A stretch of 64,000 nucleotides of DNA from Podospora comata (Eukaryota > Ascomycota > Sordariomycetes > Sordariales > Podosporaceae), in NCBI GenBank assembly GCA_017354895.1, contig CP071498.1:3348001-3412000 (forward strand), written 5' to 3'. Position 1 is the first letter of the stretch; every line of letters begins with the position of its first letter. The notes under the pieces were generated by a model. That model was not told the DNA's origin, searched no databases, and saw only the letters and a program-made list of their open reading frames with translations. This document shows, in pieces, positions 10,500 through 20,961 of this stretch. The position numbers were made by a program, and so were the translations under genes.

Positions 10500-12168
10500 A
10501 ACCAACTATAATTACATCAGAAACAGTTGAATCAGACCCTTCTGCAGCCTCCTGGCAAGTGCGGGCATTATGGCCAGGCTTACCGCACACACCACAGCAC
10601 CAAACCTTCGTACGAGCCCCCCCTGCATTACTACTATCCGGCTGCGTTTCTTGCACTCCCTCCCCATCCACGGCCTTCTGATCCAGTAGATCCTGTGCCT
10701 CTTATACAGTAAGTGACCCTCCAAGCCTTACACGTGTTTTTTTGGCTCTCCGGCGCTTACTTAGTGCCTTATTAGCCTTACGGAGCGACGAGACCTCTGC
10801 ACGAAGGAGAGCTACCTAGTGTATTATAGCCGTTGTACCCTTAGTAAGTTAGTTTACTATAGCCAGTATTAAAGTCAGGGAGCTATTTTAATAGTTAATA
10901 ATGCGAGTCTTAATAAACATTAATTATAAATTAGCTTCTTAAGGGTTATATAGTATTTAGGAGACCTAAGGTTATATAGTGCCGGGCCGTAAGTTTAGAG
11001 CTATTAGCGTATAAAGTTTTATATTTAGCTTAGAAAGTACCCTCTCTAGATCGTACGGTATAAGGCTAACACCCGTAAAGCTACCCTATATATTCTTCTT
11101 TATTATAGAGGCGAAGAAAGCTTTACGAAAAGTATAGAGGAACTCGAGCTTACTTATATAATTAATATATATATATATTAAGTCCTCGATTTAGCGACCG
11201 TACGCCTATTTTAGCGGCCCAAAATAGCCCACATCGAGTAGCTAGAGAAGGTAGGAGGAATGTAAAGGTATATAGAGCGTAATAATATTATTCTACTAAT
11301 AGTAGTATTTAAATTCGGTCGAGTAATAGTTTTTATGGTTATCGAGGATTAATAACCGGTATTTACTCTTTATACGGGACGCTATATAATAATCGAAATA
11401 CTTAATTTAATTTAGGTTTACCGGATTAATAATCTAACTATTCTCGGTAATTATAATACGTTAAGTAAATAGTAAATTATACTCGGTATATTAATTAATA
11501 AAGTAATACTACGTAACTAAAATAATAAAGAGAGGAATAGCTTAACCGAGGGTATTAACTCCCTAGATTACCGTTACTTATTCGCGGTTACTAAATTAAA
11601 TTAATTTTATTTTATTAAGGCCGTCCGAAGTTATAATTACTATACCCGCGAAAATAATACCTATTATAAACCTAATCTCGTTAAAGTTATAAATATTATT
11701 ATTTATAATACCGTACTTAGCTTTAGTATTCCGTACAAACGTAAATTACTCGGTAATAACCTTTAAATCCTCGCACTTAGCCCTCTAATAGTCGTATCTA
11801 CGCGTAAAACGTATACGGAGCTATAGCTAGCGTTTAATAAAGTTATGTACCTAGAGCTTACCAACAGGGGGCACGTCGCGTACGCGTAGTAGTTAGTTAG
11901 CTATATCTTCTATACTACGTAATTTTAGTAGAAAAGCTCGCGTATATAGCTCAATAACGTATTAAACAATAGCATCCTCTTCGGATTGAGTAAGCTTCTT
12001 CGATTTGGGCGTGGTATCGCGTCGTGCAGGCCGGCCGGCGCGTCGGTCACGGAGGGTTGAGAATGGTATATTATATAGCTTTGCTGCGGCTCGGAGGCTT
12101 AATTTCGGAGTGTTTTGAATAGCTTCAAGGGCCAAGGCTATCCTGGCTTCATTTAAAGTAGGAGGCAT
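10500..12168 (-). pseudogene. pogo/Fot1 transposase remnant
   Basis: The start is intact from the ATG at 12168 (MPPTLNEARIALALEAI, then AAKLYNIPFSTLRDR), a psq/HTH domain typical of fungal pogo-family transposases. The far end, at about 10510-10620, reads a C2HC knuckle (CGVCGKPGHNARTC) followed by a stop. The DDE catalytic part between them lies in the RIP-altered interior and has no usable frame. Both ends keep normal base composition, so damage is limited to the middle. The call is secure from the two ends plus the terminal repeats. Confidence 0.8.
10921..11960. other. RIP-altered block inside the transposon
   Basis: Line after line contains essentially no CpA or TpG, while TpA and CpG are common and overall AT is high. 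This is what repeat-induced point mutation leaves when it acts on CpA on both strands. The block has sharp limits, and the outer 400 bp or so on each side look untouched. Confidence 0.85.
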
Positions 12169-12220
12169 GTTGGGTTGTAGAGAAAGTTGATATTGAGTGT
12201 AGGAGGACGCGTCGCGGTCG

Positions 12221-12267
12221 AAAAGTGACCGACCCACTTATATGACCGACTCGCTTATAAAGTACGT
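12221..12267 (-). repeat. Right terminal inverted repeat of the pogo-type element
   Basis: This is the inverted partner of 10406-10452. The T/C difference lies at the 15th base of the repeat. TA follows directly at 12268-12269. Confidence 0.9.
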
Positions 12268-12604
12268 TATCCCAAAAGATCATCGTCAAACACCATGCCT
12301 AGAAAACCATCACGACCAAAAGACCACGTAAAGTCGGCACTGCCGACTGTTAGCTGATATATCACCACGACAAAACCTGATATTGGCAGATCCACGGCTT
12401 ATTCCGTCCCTACAATCTGGTCGCTGCATCTTGTTTTCCCAAAGCAGAAAAGAGCCAAGCAATTGCCGGGACGTGCCCTGAAAGCATTGGTAAGAGTTAT
12501 CATTGGTCAAGCTTGTGACCAAGACCATGCCAAATCCACACAAGATTAGTGGCGTTGCTCTAGCTCACCTGAACTCTAAGACCCGCGATCCTTCGAGGTA
12601 GGCT
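12268..12604. other. Spacer between the pogo element and the Helitron helicase
   Basis: I see no gene, and no Helitron Rep (HUH endonuclease) sequence here that would complete the element on its 5' side. A stop codon at 12599-12601 closes the helicase frame upstream. Confidence 0.4.
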
Positions 12605-14665
12605 GTGTGGCAACCTCCAGCGAGGCCCAGGGTTCTGTACTACTACCCCAGATACAAGCCTATTCGCTCGCACCAGCAGTGGCCTGACTTCTGCCGTGTT
12701 AAGCTCCTGCTTAACCATCCTCACCGCCAACCCACGGATCTTTTACGAGCCGACGATCTGCTGTTTGAAACCTACGAGGTTGCCCACGACCACTGCGCCA
12801 TTCATCACGACCACCCCGATGACCATTATGGCGTTGAAGACGAGGAGGAACCCAAGCCTGACGATGAGCTGTTTGAGCCTGGGGGTGATGTGGTTGACAT
12901 CACCCTTGAGGATTGGCACGAGATGGCGCGTATGGTGCCTGACCTCGAGCTTCCCCAGGAGGAGGCAGACTTACTCGGCCGCCGCGATATCGACGTGAAC
13001 TACGACTGGACCCGCCACATCGGCCTTTATTCCCACGAGCTATTCAGCAACGGAACCCATTGGACCGAGCTCCGGGGGGATTCTCCCGGGAATTACAACG
13101 TCGAGCAGCTGCCGCGCGACGCTTGCGACACTCTCAACACTGAGCAGCGGCTGGTGTACGACGCCGTTATGGGACACTACAGGGCAACCAACCGAGGTCG
13201 GAACCCGGCCCCGCTCCGGCTCCAAGTGGACGGGGGCGGCGGGACTGGCAAGTCGTACATGGTGAAGGTGATCTCCTCTCGCCTACAGGCCAAGGCAGCC
13301 AGGCGCGGCCAGCTCTCGCCAATCATCCGGGCGGCGCCCACCGGTGTGGCCAGCAACCAGATCACGGGCCAGACCCTCCATTCCCTCTTCCGGCTCCCGG
13401 TGGACGGCAACTGCCGCCCGCTTTCAGAAACCCCAACGGTCCTCAGCTCCCTGCAGCGGCGATTTAAGCCGATCCACTACCTCATCATCGACGAGAAGAG
13501 CATGCTGGGGCTGAAACATCTGGCCTGGATCGATCAGCGGCTCCGGGAGATCTTCCCCGAACGCCGCGAGCATTATCTCGGTGGGCTCAGCGTCATCCTC
13601 ATAGGCGATTTCTTCCAGCTCCCTCCTGTTATGAGCAAGCCGCTGTACTCTGCGGCGGGTGACTTGCGGGATATAGAGATCGTCGGCCGCAACGTATACC
13701 TTTCGTTCGACAAATCGGTGGTCTTATCTACGGTCCAGCGCCAGCAGGGTGAGGACCAGGCTCCGTTCCGGCAGGCCCTACAGGAACTGAGGCAAGCGAA
13801 GGTATCTGTTTCGTCGTGGGAGCTTCTCACCTCGAGATGTGCGATCAAGCTACCCCCGGCCGAGGTGGAGGCTTTTAACAACGCCCTCCGCATCTTCCCC
13901 GTCAAAGCGCAGGTTGAAGAGTATAACCATCGGCACCTTCTGGGCCTGCGAAAGGCGGTTATTCAGGTGAACGCGACGCACGAGGGCGCCGGCGCAGACA
14001 AGGTCAAGTCCTCGGAGGCAGGCAACCTGGTCAAACGATTGCCTCTTTGTATTGGTTGCCGGGTTATGCTGACGAGGAATCTCTGGGCCAACGTTGGCCT
14101 CGTGAACGGTGCCCAGGGTACCGTATACGACATCTCGTGGGCGGAGGGAGCCAACGTAGAAAACGACCCGCCGCAGATTATCATGGTTGCGTTTGACAAC
14201 TACACCGGGCCGCCCTTCCTGCTGCCGGGCGGGGAAGAGCTTCGTGATGGGGATAGGCCGGTGGTTCCCATCCTCAGGGTACAACACGAGTTTGTTCTTA
14301 GGGCTGGCACCGGCCTCCGCGGGCAGTTCCCACTGCTTGTTTGCTACGCAATCACGGTACACAAATCACAGGGCATTACTCTCGACAAGGTGGTTTATGA
14401 TATCTCCGAGCCAGAGTTCGCGTCCGGCCTATCCTACGTGGCGGTCTCCAGGGTCAAGACGCTGGATGGCCTGATGTTTGAGTCGCCGTTTGATCGGAGC
14501 AGGATATGTCGCCAAGAGCCGGTACGGAGCATGCAGCTGATGATATCTGATTACGAGGCAAGGAAGCTGCAGCGGTTGGGTCCACAGGAAGAGGAGGTTG
14601 GCTCGAGTGATATGGGCGGGTTACGACCTCCGATAGCTCTGCCATGGAAGAGGAGGATGACTTGA
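12605..14665 (+). CDS. Helitron helicase (PIF1-like), N-terminal part missing
   Basis: The frame is uninterrupted for 686 codons. It begins in the linker that normally joins Rep to helicase (YYYPRYKPIRS, a hallmark of fungal Helitron proteins). PIF1/RecD-like motifs follow in order: Walker A GGGGTGKS near residue 208, Walker B LIIDEKSM near 295, GDFFQLPPV near 335, then VHKSQGITLDK near 583 and SYVAVSRVK near 610. All key helicase residues look present. The first codon is GTG after an in-frame stop, and no ATG start for a stand-alone protein is visible at the beginning. This is therefore the 3' part of a RepHel gene rather than a complete one. Its open frame and lack of RIP suggest a recent arrival, or a single-copy element that escaped RIP. 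Confidence 0.85.
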   Translation: MWQPPARPRVLYYYPRYKPIRSHQQWPDFCRVKLLLNHPHRQPTDLLRADDLLFETYEVAHDHCAIHHDHPDDHYGVEDEEEPKPDDELFEPGGDVVDITLEDWHEMARMVPDLELPQEEADLLGRRDIDVNYDWTRHIGLYSHELFSNGTHWTELRGDSPGNYNVEQLPRDACDTLNTEQRLVYDAVMGHYRATNRGRNPAPLRLQVDGGGGTGKSYMVKVISSRLQAKAARRGQLSPIIRAAPTGVASNQITGQTLHSLFRLPVDGNCRPLSETPTVLSSLQRRFKPIHYLIIDEKSMLGLKHLAWIDQRLREIFPERREHYLGGLSVILIGDFFQLPPVMSKPLYSAAGDLRDIEIVGRNVYLSFDKSVVLSTVQRQQGEDQAPFRQALQELRQAKVSVSSWELLTSRCAIKLPPAEVEAFNNALRIFPVKAQVEEYNHRHLLGLRKAVIQVNATHEGAGADKVKSSEAGNLVKRLPLCIGCRVMLTRNLWANVGLVNGAQGTVYDISWAEGANVENDPPQIIMVAFDNYTGPPFLLPGGEELRDGDRPVVPILRVQHEFVLRAGTGLRGQFPLLVCYAITVHKSQGITLDKVVYDISEPEFASGLSYVAVSRVKTLDGLMFESPFDRSRICRQEPVRSMQLMISDYEARKLQRLGPQEEEVGSSDMGGLRPPIALPWKRRMT

Positions 14666-14970
14666 GCGATACAAGCGATAGCTCTGTTGTGTAGAGAGAA
14701 GGTTTAATTGTGTAGGTTTAGCTGTAGTTGTAATAAATAGTCTTCAGACCACGGGATTGTTGGCCTCCGGACAGGGTATTGTCGCTTCGTTTACTCCCCA
14801 CTTGACGCACATGGAATTCGTGCCCGTGTCAAAATTGCCAGGAGCGAGAGTGAGGAAGGAAGCGTCCCGTAGCGCAGCGAAGGGCCACGCGACTGAGGAA
14901 CGAAGCGACGCCAGCAATTTTAGTTTTGGTGAGAGATTCGGCCATCCCGCAAAGCCCTGCGTAGTCTAAT
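12605..14970 (+). mobile_element. 5'-truncated Helitron
   Basis: The element carries a Helitron-type PIF1-like helicase but no Rep/HUH replication-initiator region. The 3' boundary is tentative: CTAA at about 14967-14970 followed by T. It is preceded by a small hairpin (CGCA...TGCG) about 8 bases upstream, which fits the Helitron CTRR end rule. An 8-bp inverted repeat (AAAATTGC/GCAATTTT) flanks a GC-rich stretch at about 14.83-14.92 kb in the tail. The sequence is GC-rich and shows no RIP, unlike the neighbouring transposon. I could not place a 5' end. Confidence 0.65.
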
Positions 14971-15638
14971 ATTAATTTCATTCGCATGATCCTTCAGCAT
15001 ACGCTTCTCCTATTTATTCTTTATCATACGAAATAACTCCCATGTTGATTTAACTGCAGTTGTTAAGCCCGCGAAAGCGGCAGCCGATGCTAAGGAACTG
15101 GGTAGGGATGACATAAGTGCCAATTAAAATCGATGGTTGGTACATACATGAAAACTGAACTGGGGAAGGACGTCGTTTTATAAAGTACGACAATTCTATT
15201 ACAGAATTCAAGTCCGAAATCAAGTATGTATATTTGAAAGCTGAAATTAAGTCTTGACAGGGGGGTAGGGTGGCGGTGGCGCTCCTAACCACACACCCCC
15301 ACCCAAGTCCGAAAGCGGCAATGTATTTCCCTCGACCAGGAAGAACACAACATAGATGAATCTCTGCCTCACGTGCTTCCTTCCTCGCTCCAGCCGATGC
15401 GGCTTGCTTGGGAAGGACCCTGGCCAATGATTGCCCGCATAAGCCGCACAACTCTGGCAGCGCCTCGTTTGCATTATGGTCAAGATATGCTCTTTTCAAA
15501 ACGCCTAGACATTTCTGCATTGGTAGGTAAGTTTAAGCATTTCATCCGCCCACTTTCCAATCGTAACTATCAAACACGACCTCCTCCACAGACTTCGCGA
15601 GCTGTGCTTGATCGTGCGTTTACCGCTGTGCCCAAGTC
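14971..15638. other. Intergenic between the Helitron and the P450 3' end
   Basis: Several short frames exist on the minus strand, but none has a recognisable domain or good codon pattern. No repeat was recognised. Confidence 0.4.
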
Positions 15639-17275
15639 TCACAACTCCCTCCTGGTGACTACAACATTCATGTCACTCTGGATGAACACGGCCGCATTGA
15701 AGGAGGTCCAAGGATTGGTAGGATCAACCAGAGTAACATCGAACCGGCGAAGAAGCTGCGTAGTTGGGTGTTAGTAACAGCATATGGATTTTGCAGGGTC
15801 AACTGCTCACCTCAACATAAGCTTTATTGAGCTCAATCTGTGCCACTGTCTTCCCTAAACACTCCCATCGACTGCCTGATGCAAACTCCATCATGACAGT
15901 CTGGTCCATGGTCCGATACTTTTCTGGCTCAATATCCAGCCATCGCTCAGGCCTAAAGACATCCGCATCCTCCCCAAAGATCTTTTTGCTTCTCAAGAAG
16001 CTGAAAGGGGCCCACGCAATGATGGTTCCGGCGGGGATGTGAACTCCACAGACAACCTGGTCCCTATCAGAGACCTTGGGGAGGGCAGCGGTCGCTGGCG
16101 GCCACATTCGGAGGCCCTCCCGAATGACGGCCTGAAGGTATGGCAGATTCCTGGCCTCGGCGTCTGTGATGGGTGAGGAGATGCGACCTTCGCGGATGCC
16201 AGTGTCAATTTCGGCCTGTAGACGGCGGTAGACGAGCGGGTTGGTGATGATGAAGAGCAACGTGGAGCGAATGGCTGTAGCTGACGTGTCGGAGCCGGCA
16301 ATGATCTGTACCACGGTCTCGCCTTCCGCTTCTTCCCTGGTGAGGCCATTGGCGACGAAGGAGCCGAGCATATCGCGCTTGATCAAGGGTTTGTCCCCGT
16401 AGCGTTCGGCAACCGCTTGCTGGGCCGTCTTGACAACAGTTCCGATGCCAACTACCCTGTCGATGTCGGGCATCAGAAACTTGAGGCGAGGTGACTGAAT
16501 CAGCTTCAGGAGCCAGGGCATAAACCCTATCGTGAGCATGATGGGAAGCGTGCTCTCAGTGGTCTGAATGTAGCTGAACAGATCCTGATCGGCGGCGAGG
16601 TAGCCCAGTTCCTTGCCAAACGCCAATGCAGAGATGACGTCCAAGGTGAAATACTGTACTTTGCGCGCCAGGTCGACGGGCTTGAATTCGGTCTTGCTTG
16701 ACAGATACTTGGTCTCTAGTAGTGAGACAAGACTAGCGACTTGTCTGTCGATGAGCTCATGGAGGTTGTCGACATCTTTGCCGCCGTAGCCTGGCATGAG
16801 CTTTGCCCTCAGCTTTTCGTGAACCTGGTCATCCGTGGTTGAGAAAGCATTGTCCTTGTAGGGATCAAAACGAAAAGCGCGGTACCAAAATGGTCGCTTC
16901 CACGCTGAACGGACTCCCCAAATACGTCTCAGCTCTTCAGCGTCGCCGCAGACGACCCAATTGGGTGCGATCTTTGCGATTGGACCTGTGAAATTAATGT
17001 CAGTCAGCGGATGGATATGCAGCAAGGACAGGTAGGCCAGCACGGGGTTGAATACCATATCTTGTGTTTGCATCCTGAAGGAGGAAGCAAAATCGACCGC
17101 TGAGCTGGGCGCGTATCATCCACAGGTCGGTCCATCCAGCCCAGAATGGCCCAGGAATATGCCGTGTTCTAACAAAGGACTGGACCCGAGTGGCGATGAC
17201 AAAGCAAAGTAAGAGGGCCGTCCCGATGAGGGCCACGGTCGAGGAAGGTAGCCATGACATGGCAGAATCTCGCAT
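15639..17275 (-). CDS. Cytochrome P450 monooxygenase (pisatin demethylase-like)
   Basis: There are three exons, 17275-17056, 16985-15811 and 15755-15639, totalling 503 residues, the usual P450 length. It starts with a single membrane anchor (STVALIGTALLLCFVIA) and a proline hinge (RHIPGPFWAGW), so it should sit on the ER membrane. The I-helix oxygen-binding motif is AGSDTSATA, the K-helix ExxR is REGLR, PERW is present, and the haem loop FASGSRWECLGK holds the ligand cysteine in the FxxGSRxxCLG form seen in fungal pisatin-demethylase-like families. The second intron has a TTACTAAC branch site. The substrate cannot be told from sequence. It is divergent from the LaeA-like methyltransferase 467 bases away. 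A start at 17260 (MSWLPSS) is also possible. Confidence 0.9.
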
Positions 17276-17742
17276 TTCTGTACCGTGTGGAAAACAGCAA
17301 TTTGGGAAACACAAGCTGGGTTCCGCCGTGTCACATGGTGGGCATTTCATTTCCACGATAACCACGGCCTGCTTTTGAGGTGTGCTGTGGTCCAGGGCTT
17401 GGGGATGCTTGTTGGCTTTGCAGCAGCCAGGGTGTATGTGCACTACTGCAACAGCAGAAGTGTGCTGGACCGCCTGGGACCAATTATCGATGGTCCTTGT
17501 TGGTTTGTTGGCGTTCTGAGCGTGTGATTGGGAATCGGGGACCCGCATGTGTCAAGCCACACCGGCAACCGGGGGCATGTTCCGTTCATTGTCTGGGATG
17601 TGGCTACCTCAGCTCAGCATCCCCTATCTAGCCGCTCGCCGTTTTCCTTGTTCTGGCCGACTGACCACCACGACTCCGCTCTTTCGAACTCTTACGGACC
17701 ATCAAACCCAAGTTGAGGCCGGATCACAAACACAACAAGATC
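17276..17742. promoter_or_regulatory. Shared upstream region of the P450 and methyltransferase genes
   Basis: This 467-base region separates two divergent start codons and so probably serves both genes. I could not identify specific factor sites with confidence. The last 100 bases before the methyltransferase start are pyrimidine-rich, as fungal leaders often are. Confidence 0.5.
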
Positions 17743-19316
17743 ATGCCTCAAACACCGCCAGAGGATGTCCGTCATCAGCACGAAGTCGAGCTTGTATGCC
17801 CAATTCACCTTTTCCCCGCAGTCCGGGGGATTTGCCACCTAATCCTTGACATTAGGGACCGTCAGATGCTCATGATGAAGAGGGTTACGACTCAGGTGTA
17901 GACGATGTATGTTTCACTTCTTCGTGTCTCAAGACTCGCCGATCCTGACGGACTGTAGGCGTCAAGACGTAGTAGTCTCACCTCTCTACGATCTAGCATT
18001 TTTGAGTTCTACGAAGAGAACGGACGGACCTACCATTCTATGAGCGCTGGGAAATATTTCATGCCGAATGATGCAGTAAGCCATGTGCGCGCCGTCCCGC
18101 CATTACATCGTGCTAAATCATATGTTCACTTATAGTCCGAAGTTGAACGGCTGGGTAGGTCCACATGCAGCTGGGGGCAAATGCCCATCGGCTACGTTAG
18201 CTGACTTGGCAACTTCTAAACAGACTTGCAACACCACCTTTTCAGATTGACTTTTGACGACCAGATATGCCTTTGCCCAAAGAAAGACGGCGCCAAACGA
18301 GTACTTGATCTCGGCACCGGAAGTGGCATCTGGTGTATCGATTACGGTAAGGCTTCTGGTGCTTCGTTTCCACGCAGAAAGCTAACTGATTGGGATGGAA
18401 TAGCGGACCAGCATCCCGAGGCAGAAGTGCGTTAGCCTCGTTTGTTTTCTATTTCTTTCAACTCGATTGCTGACCATCCTAAAGGTCATCGGTGTAGACC
18501 TAAGCCCAGTTCAACCGGACTTGTGCGTATACATCTGCCAAGACCTTTGACAGCACCGCTTACCCAAGATCTAGCATACCGCCGAATTGTTCCTTTGAGG
18601 TACATCTCATAAGACGACCATGCAATAGCATGTATGGAATGAAGCTGACATTTCCAGATTGACGATCTCGAAAAGGAATGGACATGGTCCAAGAAGTTCG
18701 ACTTCATTATCAGCCGCTTCATGACAGGCAGCTTCGCCGACAATGCCTCCATAGTCAAAAAGGTCTACGACCAGCTGGAACCCGGCGGTTACTTTGAAGC
18801 ACAGGACATGGCTCTGCCAATTGGCTGTGATGACGGCACCTTCACTGAGGACTCTGGCCTATGGATCTGGATGTCATGGCTCATGAAGGCCATGGAAGCT
18901 ATGCATCGACCTTTCTCAGCTGCGCAAAACTGGAAGTCTATGATGGAGGAAGCCGGGTTTGAAGACGTCGTCGAGTACATCTACAAGTGGCCAATCAATG
19001 GCTGGCCCCGTGACCCCAAGTACAAGAGGCTGGGCCAGTGGGCACTTTATGACATGGACCAGGTCATGGAGGCGGCCATCTTGGCGCCTCTTACGAGGGC
19101 AATGGGCTGGAGTCAAGAAGAGGTGCTGTTGCTAGCTGCTGACGCGAGGAAAGTGTTGAGAGATCCGAGGGTGCATGCTTACTGGCCCATGTGAGTGATC
19201 TTTGGATGGTACAATACGGCGGGCGATGCTGACCCCAATCCTGCAGATATGTTGTTTATGGCCGCAAACCGTTCTCTTCGAAACAGAAGTCGAGTGTCGA
19301 CAAGACTGCCGCTTAG
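17743..19316 (+). CDS. LaeA-like SAM-dependent methyltransferase
   Basis: Ten short exons join in phase to 1,050 nt, or 349 residues: 17743-17793, 17856-17906, 17959-18075, 18136-18154, 18224-18346, 18404-18426, 18485-18522, 18575-18599, 18658-19190 and 19247-19316. The protein shows the TAM/LaeA-like layout. An acidic start is followed by FEFYEENGRTYHS, then LDLQHHLF, and SAM motif I VLDLGTGSGIW. Next come IGVDLSPVQP (the acidic end of strand 2), FDFIISRFM, and LEPGGYFEAQD. Such proteins include the secondary-metabolism regulator LaeA, but most paralogues are pathway or orphan methyltransferases, so no symbol is given. The divergent P450 neighbour suits a pathway enzyme. The many tiny exons (19-51 nt) are the least certain part of the model, although each restores the family motif. 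Confidence 0.85.
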
Positions 19317-19414
19317 GGTCCGCAGGTTGATCGAGGGAAGTACAAAGGATAGCTGCGGGAGATGAAAATAAGAATGTGTTGTTACCATTTGCAGACCACG
19401 CACTCCCTCTTACA

Positions 19415-20308
19415 TCACAGCTTTGCTCCCCCGCTTACCTTCTCATGCAATGAACACATCCCTATTTCCGACTCCCTCGCAAAATCTACCACCCTCATTA
19501 GATCATCCTTTCCTGTGCTTCCAACTCTTTTCACCAGTTCACTCAGCTCTTCCTGATCCCCCCTCGACACAGCCCTCACAGCCCTCTCCACCCACTGAAT
19601 CCTCTCCCCCGTCCACCCCCTCCTCTTCAGCCCCACAGCGTTAACCCCCACCATCCTCCCTCTATACCCCTTGACCATACTATACGGCAAAACATCCCTG
19701 CTCACCACCGTCGCCCCCCCAACATAGGCGTACTCCCCAACCCTCACAAACTGAACGGCCCCTCCCATGCCCGCAAAAATCGCTCCACTCCCCACCGTTA
19801 CATGCCCAGCCAGGAGGACCCCGTTCACGAGGATGACCTCATCCCCCAAGACACAGTCGTGTGCAACGTGGCTGTTGGCCATGAGTAGACACCCGTTTCC
19901 TATCACTGTTCCTTTGGCCGAAAAGCCGACGTTGCAGGTTACGCCCTCGCGGATGGTGCACGAGTTTCCGATAATGAGCTTGCCGGTGTTGGGAGGTTGG
20001 GATTTGTCGGCTAGGGCTTGGGAGGGGCCGCCTAGGACGGAGAAGGGGTGGATGGTGCAGTCGGTGCCGAGGGTGGTGTTGGAGGGGATGGAGACGTGGG
20101 AGAGGAGGGTGGTGCGGGCAGAGATGGTGACGTTGGGGCCGATGAGGCAGAAGGCTCCGACAGTGGCGGTTGGGTGGATGAGGGGGAGGGAAGAGGGGTG
20201 GATGAGGGAGGAGGGGTGGATTCGAGGGGTGGGATGATGTGGTCGTGTTGATGGGAGGGGTGGGAGTGTGATTGCTAGTTGATTGGGAGGGATGTTTGAG
20301 TCGTCCAT
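19415..20308 (-). CDS. LpxA-like acyl-ACP-UDP-sugar O-acyltransferase (left-handed beta-helix)
   Basis: This is a single exon of 297 residues. After a proline-rich 45-residue start come hexapeptide repeats of a left-handed beta-helix (HPTATVGAFCLIGPNVTI, then TLGTDCTIHPFSVLG). The LpxA catalytic region follows (MANSHVAHDCVLGDEVILVN, containing the HxxHD catalytic histidine pattern), then GGAVQFVRVGEYAYVGG and GVNAVGLKRRGW leading into the helical C-terminal domain. In bacteria LpxA starts lipid A synthesis by acylating UDP-GlcNAc. Fungi have no lipid A, so the role here is unknown. Length and both domains fit LpxA (about 262 residues) plus an N-terminal extension, possibly a targeting peptide. 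Lack of introns and the bacterial-type family suggest transfer from bacteria or retention of an organelle-type enzyme. It converges on the methyltransferase, with 98 bases between the stops. Confidence 0.85.
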   Translation of the reverse strand: MDDSNIPPNQLAITLPPLPSTRPHHPTPRIHPSSLIHPSSLPLIHPTATVGAFCLIGPNVTISARTTLLSHVSIPSNTTLGTDCTIHPFSVLGGPSQALADKSQPPNTGKLIIGNSCTIREGVTCNVGFSAKGTVIGNGCLLMANSHVAHDCVLGDEVILVNGVLLAGHVTVGSGAIFAGMGGAVQFVRVGEYAYVGGATVVSRDVLPYSMVKGYRGRMVGVNAVGLKRRGWTGERIQWVERAVRAVSRGDQEELSELVKRVGSTGKDDLMRVVDFARESEIGMCSLHEKVSGGAKL

Positions 20309-20961
20309 TGTTGTTGATGGTGGTGGTGAAGGAGAGGCGGGTGAAAGAGGATGACTGTTTTATAGGTTTAAAGAGGCAGTCAGTACCTAGTTTAAACTTA
20401 GTTTTCTCCTCACCAAACACTTCGCTTGGTCCAGGCCATACCCAAATTGGCACTTGAATGAGCAGTTGTGGAGGTGCCATCGGAACTAGAAGCTGCCATG
20501 CATGGCACTAGGAGATGATGGAACTGTCTGATAAGAATGGCCGAGGTAATAAACAAGTTAACGATAGACTTCTAGGTACATTCTGGGATCATCATTTTGC
20601 GTGTGATTCATGGACTTGTGGATTACTTAAAGTACAGGTGACTCTCTAGGTAGGAGCAACTTTTATTTGCGTACAGACCGATGCAGGTTTCATGAGATGC
20701 AAGATATTTTTGATCGGACTGGTTTGATATAACTTATTTCAATAGGTATTTTGGCCATTTTGGAGTTGTCTAGGTAGACATTCCTAAGTCCTTTCAGATA
20801 CACGTGCATAAAGCTCGTCCATTTGATATCACATCGTGGCCAGGGCTCTAAACACACAATGCCAAGACACACACTAATTGCAATTTCCAACCCCTGACTG
20901 GACTTTTCACTTCTCACTGAGCAACAGCGCCGCCCTACTGCCACTACAAATATCTTGATCA
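20309..20961. other. Divergent promoter region
   Basis: The spacer lies between the LpxA-like gene and the next plus-strand gene, whose starts point away from each other. CTAGGTAG-type motifs occur at 20647-20655 and 20770-20778. No gene was seen. Confidence 0.45.

Larger units (their letters stand above)
10406..12267 (-). mobile_element. pogo/Fot1-type (Tc1-mariner) DNA transposon, RIP-degraded
   Basis: The element is 1,862 bp with 47-bp terminal inverted repeats that differ at one base, flanked by TA on both sides (10404-10405 and 12268-12269), the expected Tc1/mariner target duplication. The repeats contain two tandem copies of a GTSRGTCGGTCA-like unit. Transposase remnants lie on the minus strand: the N-terminal psq-type helix-turn-helix near the right end and a C-terminal zinc knuckle near the left end. 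The interior, about 10.92-11.96 kb, has almost no CA or TG dinucleotides while CG remains, the signature of RIP. The near-perfect ends suggest a fairly young insertion. Confidence 0.9.

Noticed and set aside
10436-10681. 81-codon plus-strand frame inside the pogo-type element
   Set aside because: The opposite strand of this piece encodes the transposase zinc knuckle, so the plus frame is a shadow.
12310-12543. Minus-strand frame between the two mobile elements
   Set aside because: It is 77 codons with no motif and no start context, and does not resemble a Helitron Rep domain or any known gene.
15050-15520. 156-codon minus-strand frame downstream of the Helitron
   Set aside because: The composition is not coding-like and no domain was seen. 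Scattered cysteines suggested a zinc finger, but the spacing is irregular.
19839-20480. 213-codon frame overlapping the LpxA-like gene
   Set aside because: It is a His/Pro-rich shadow in another frame of the same strand. The LpxA frame carries all recognisable motifs.
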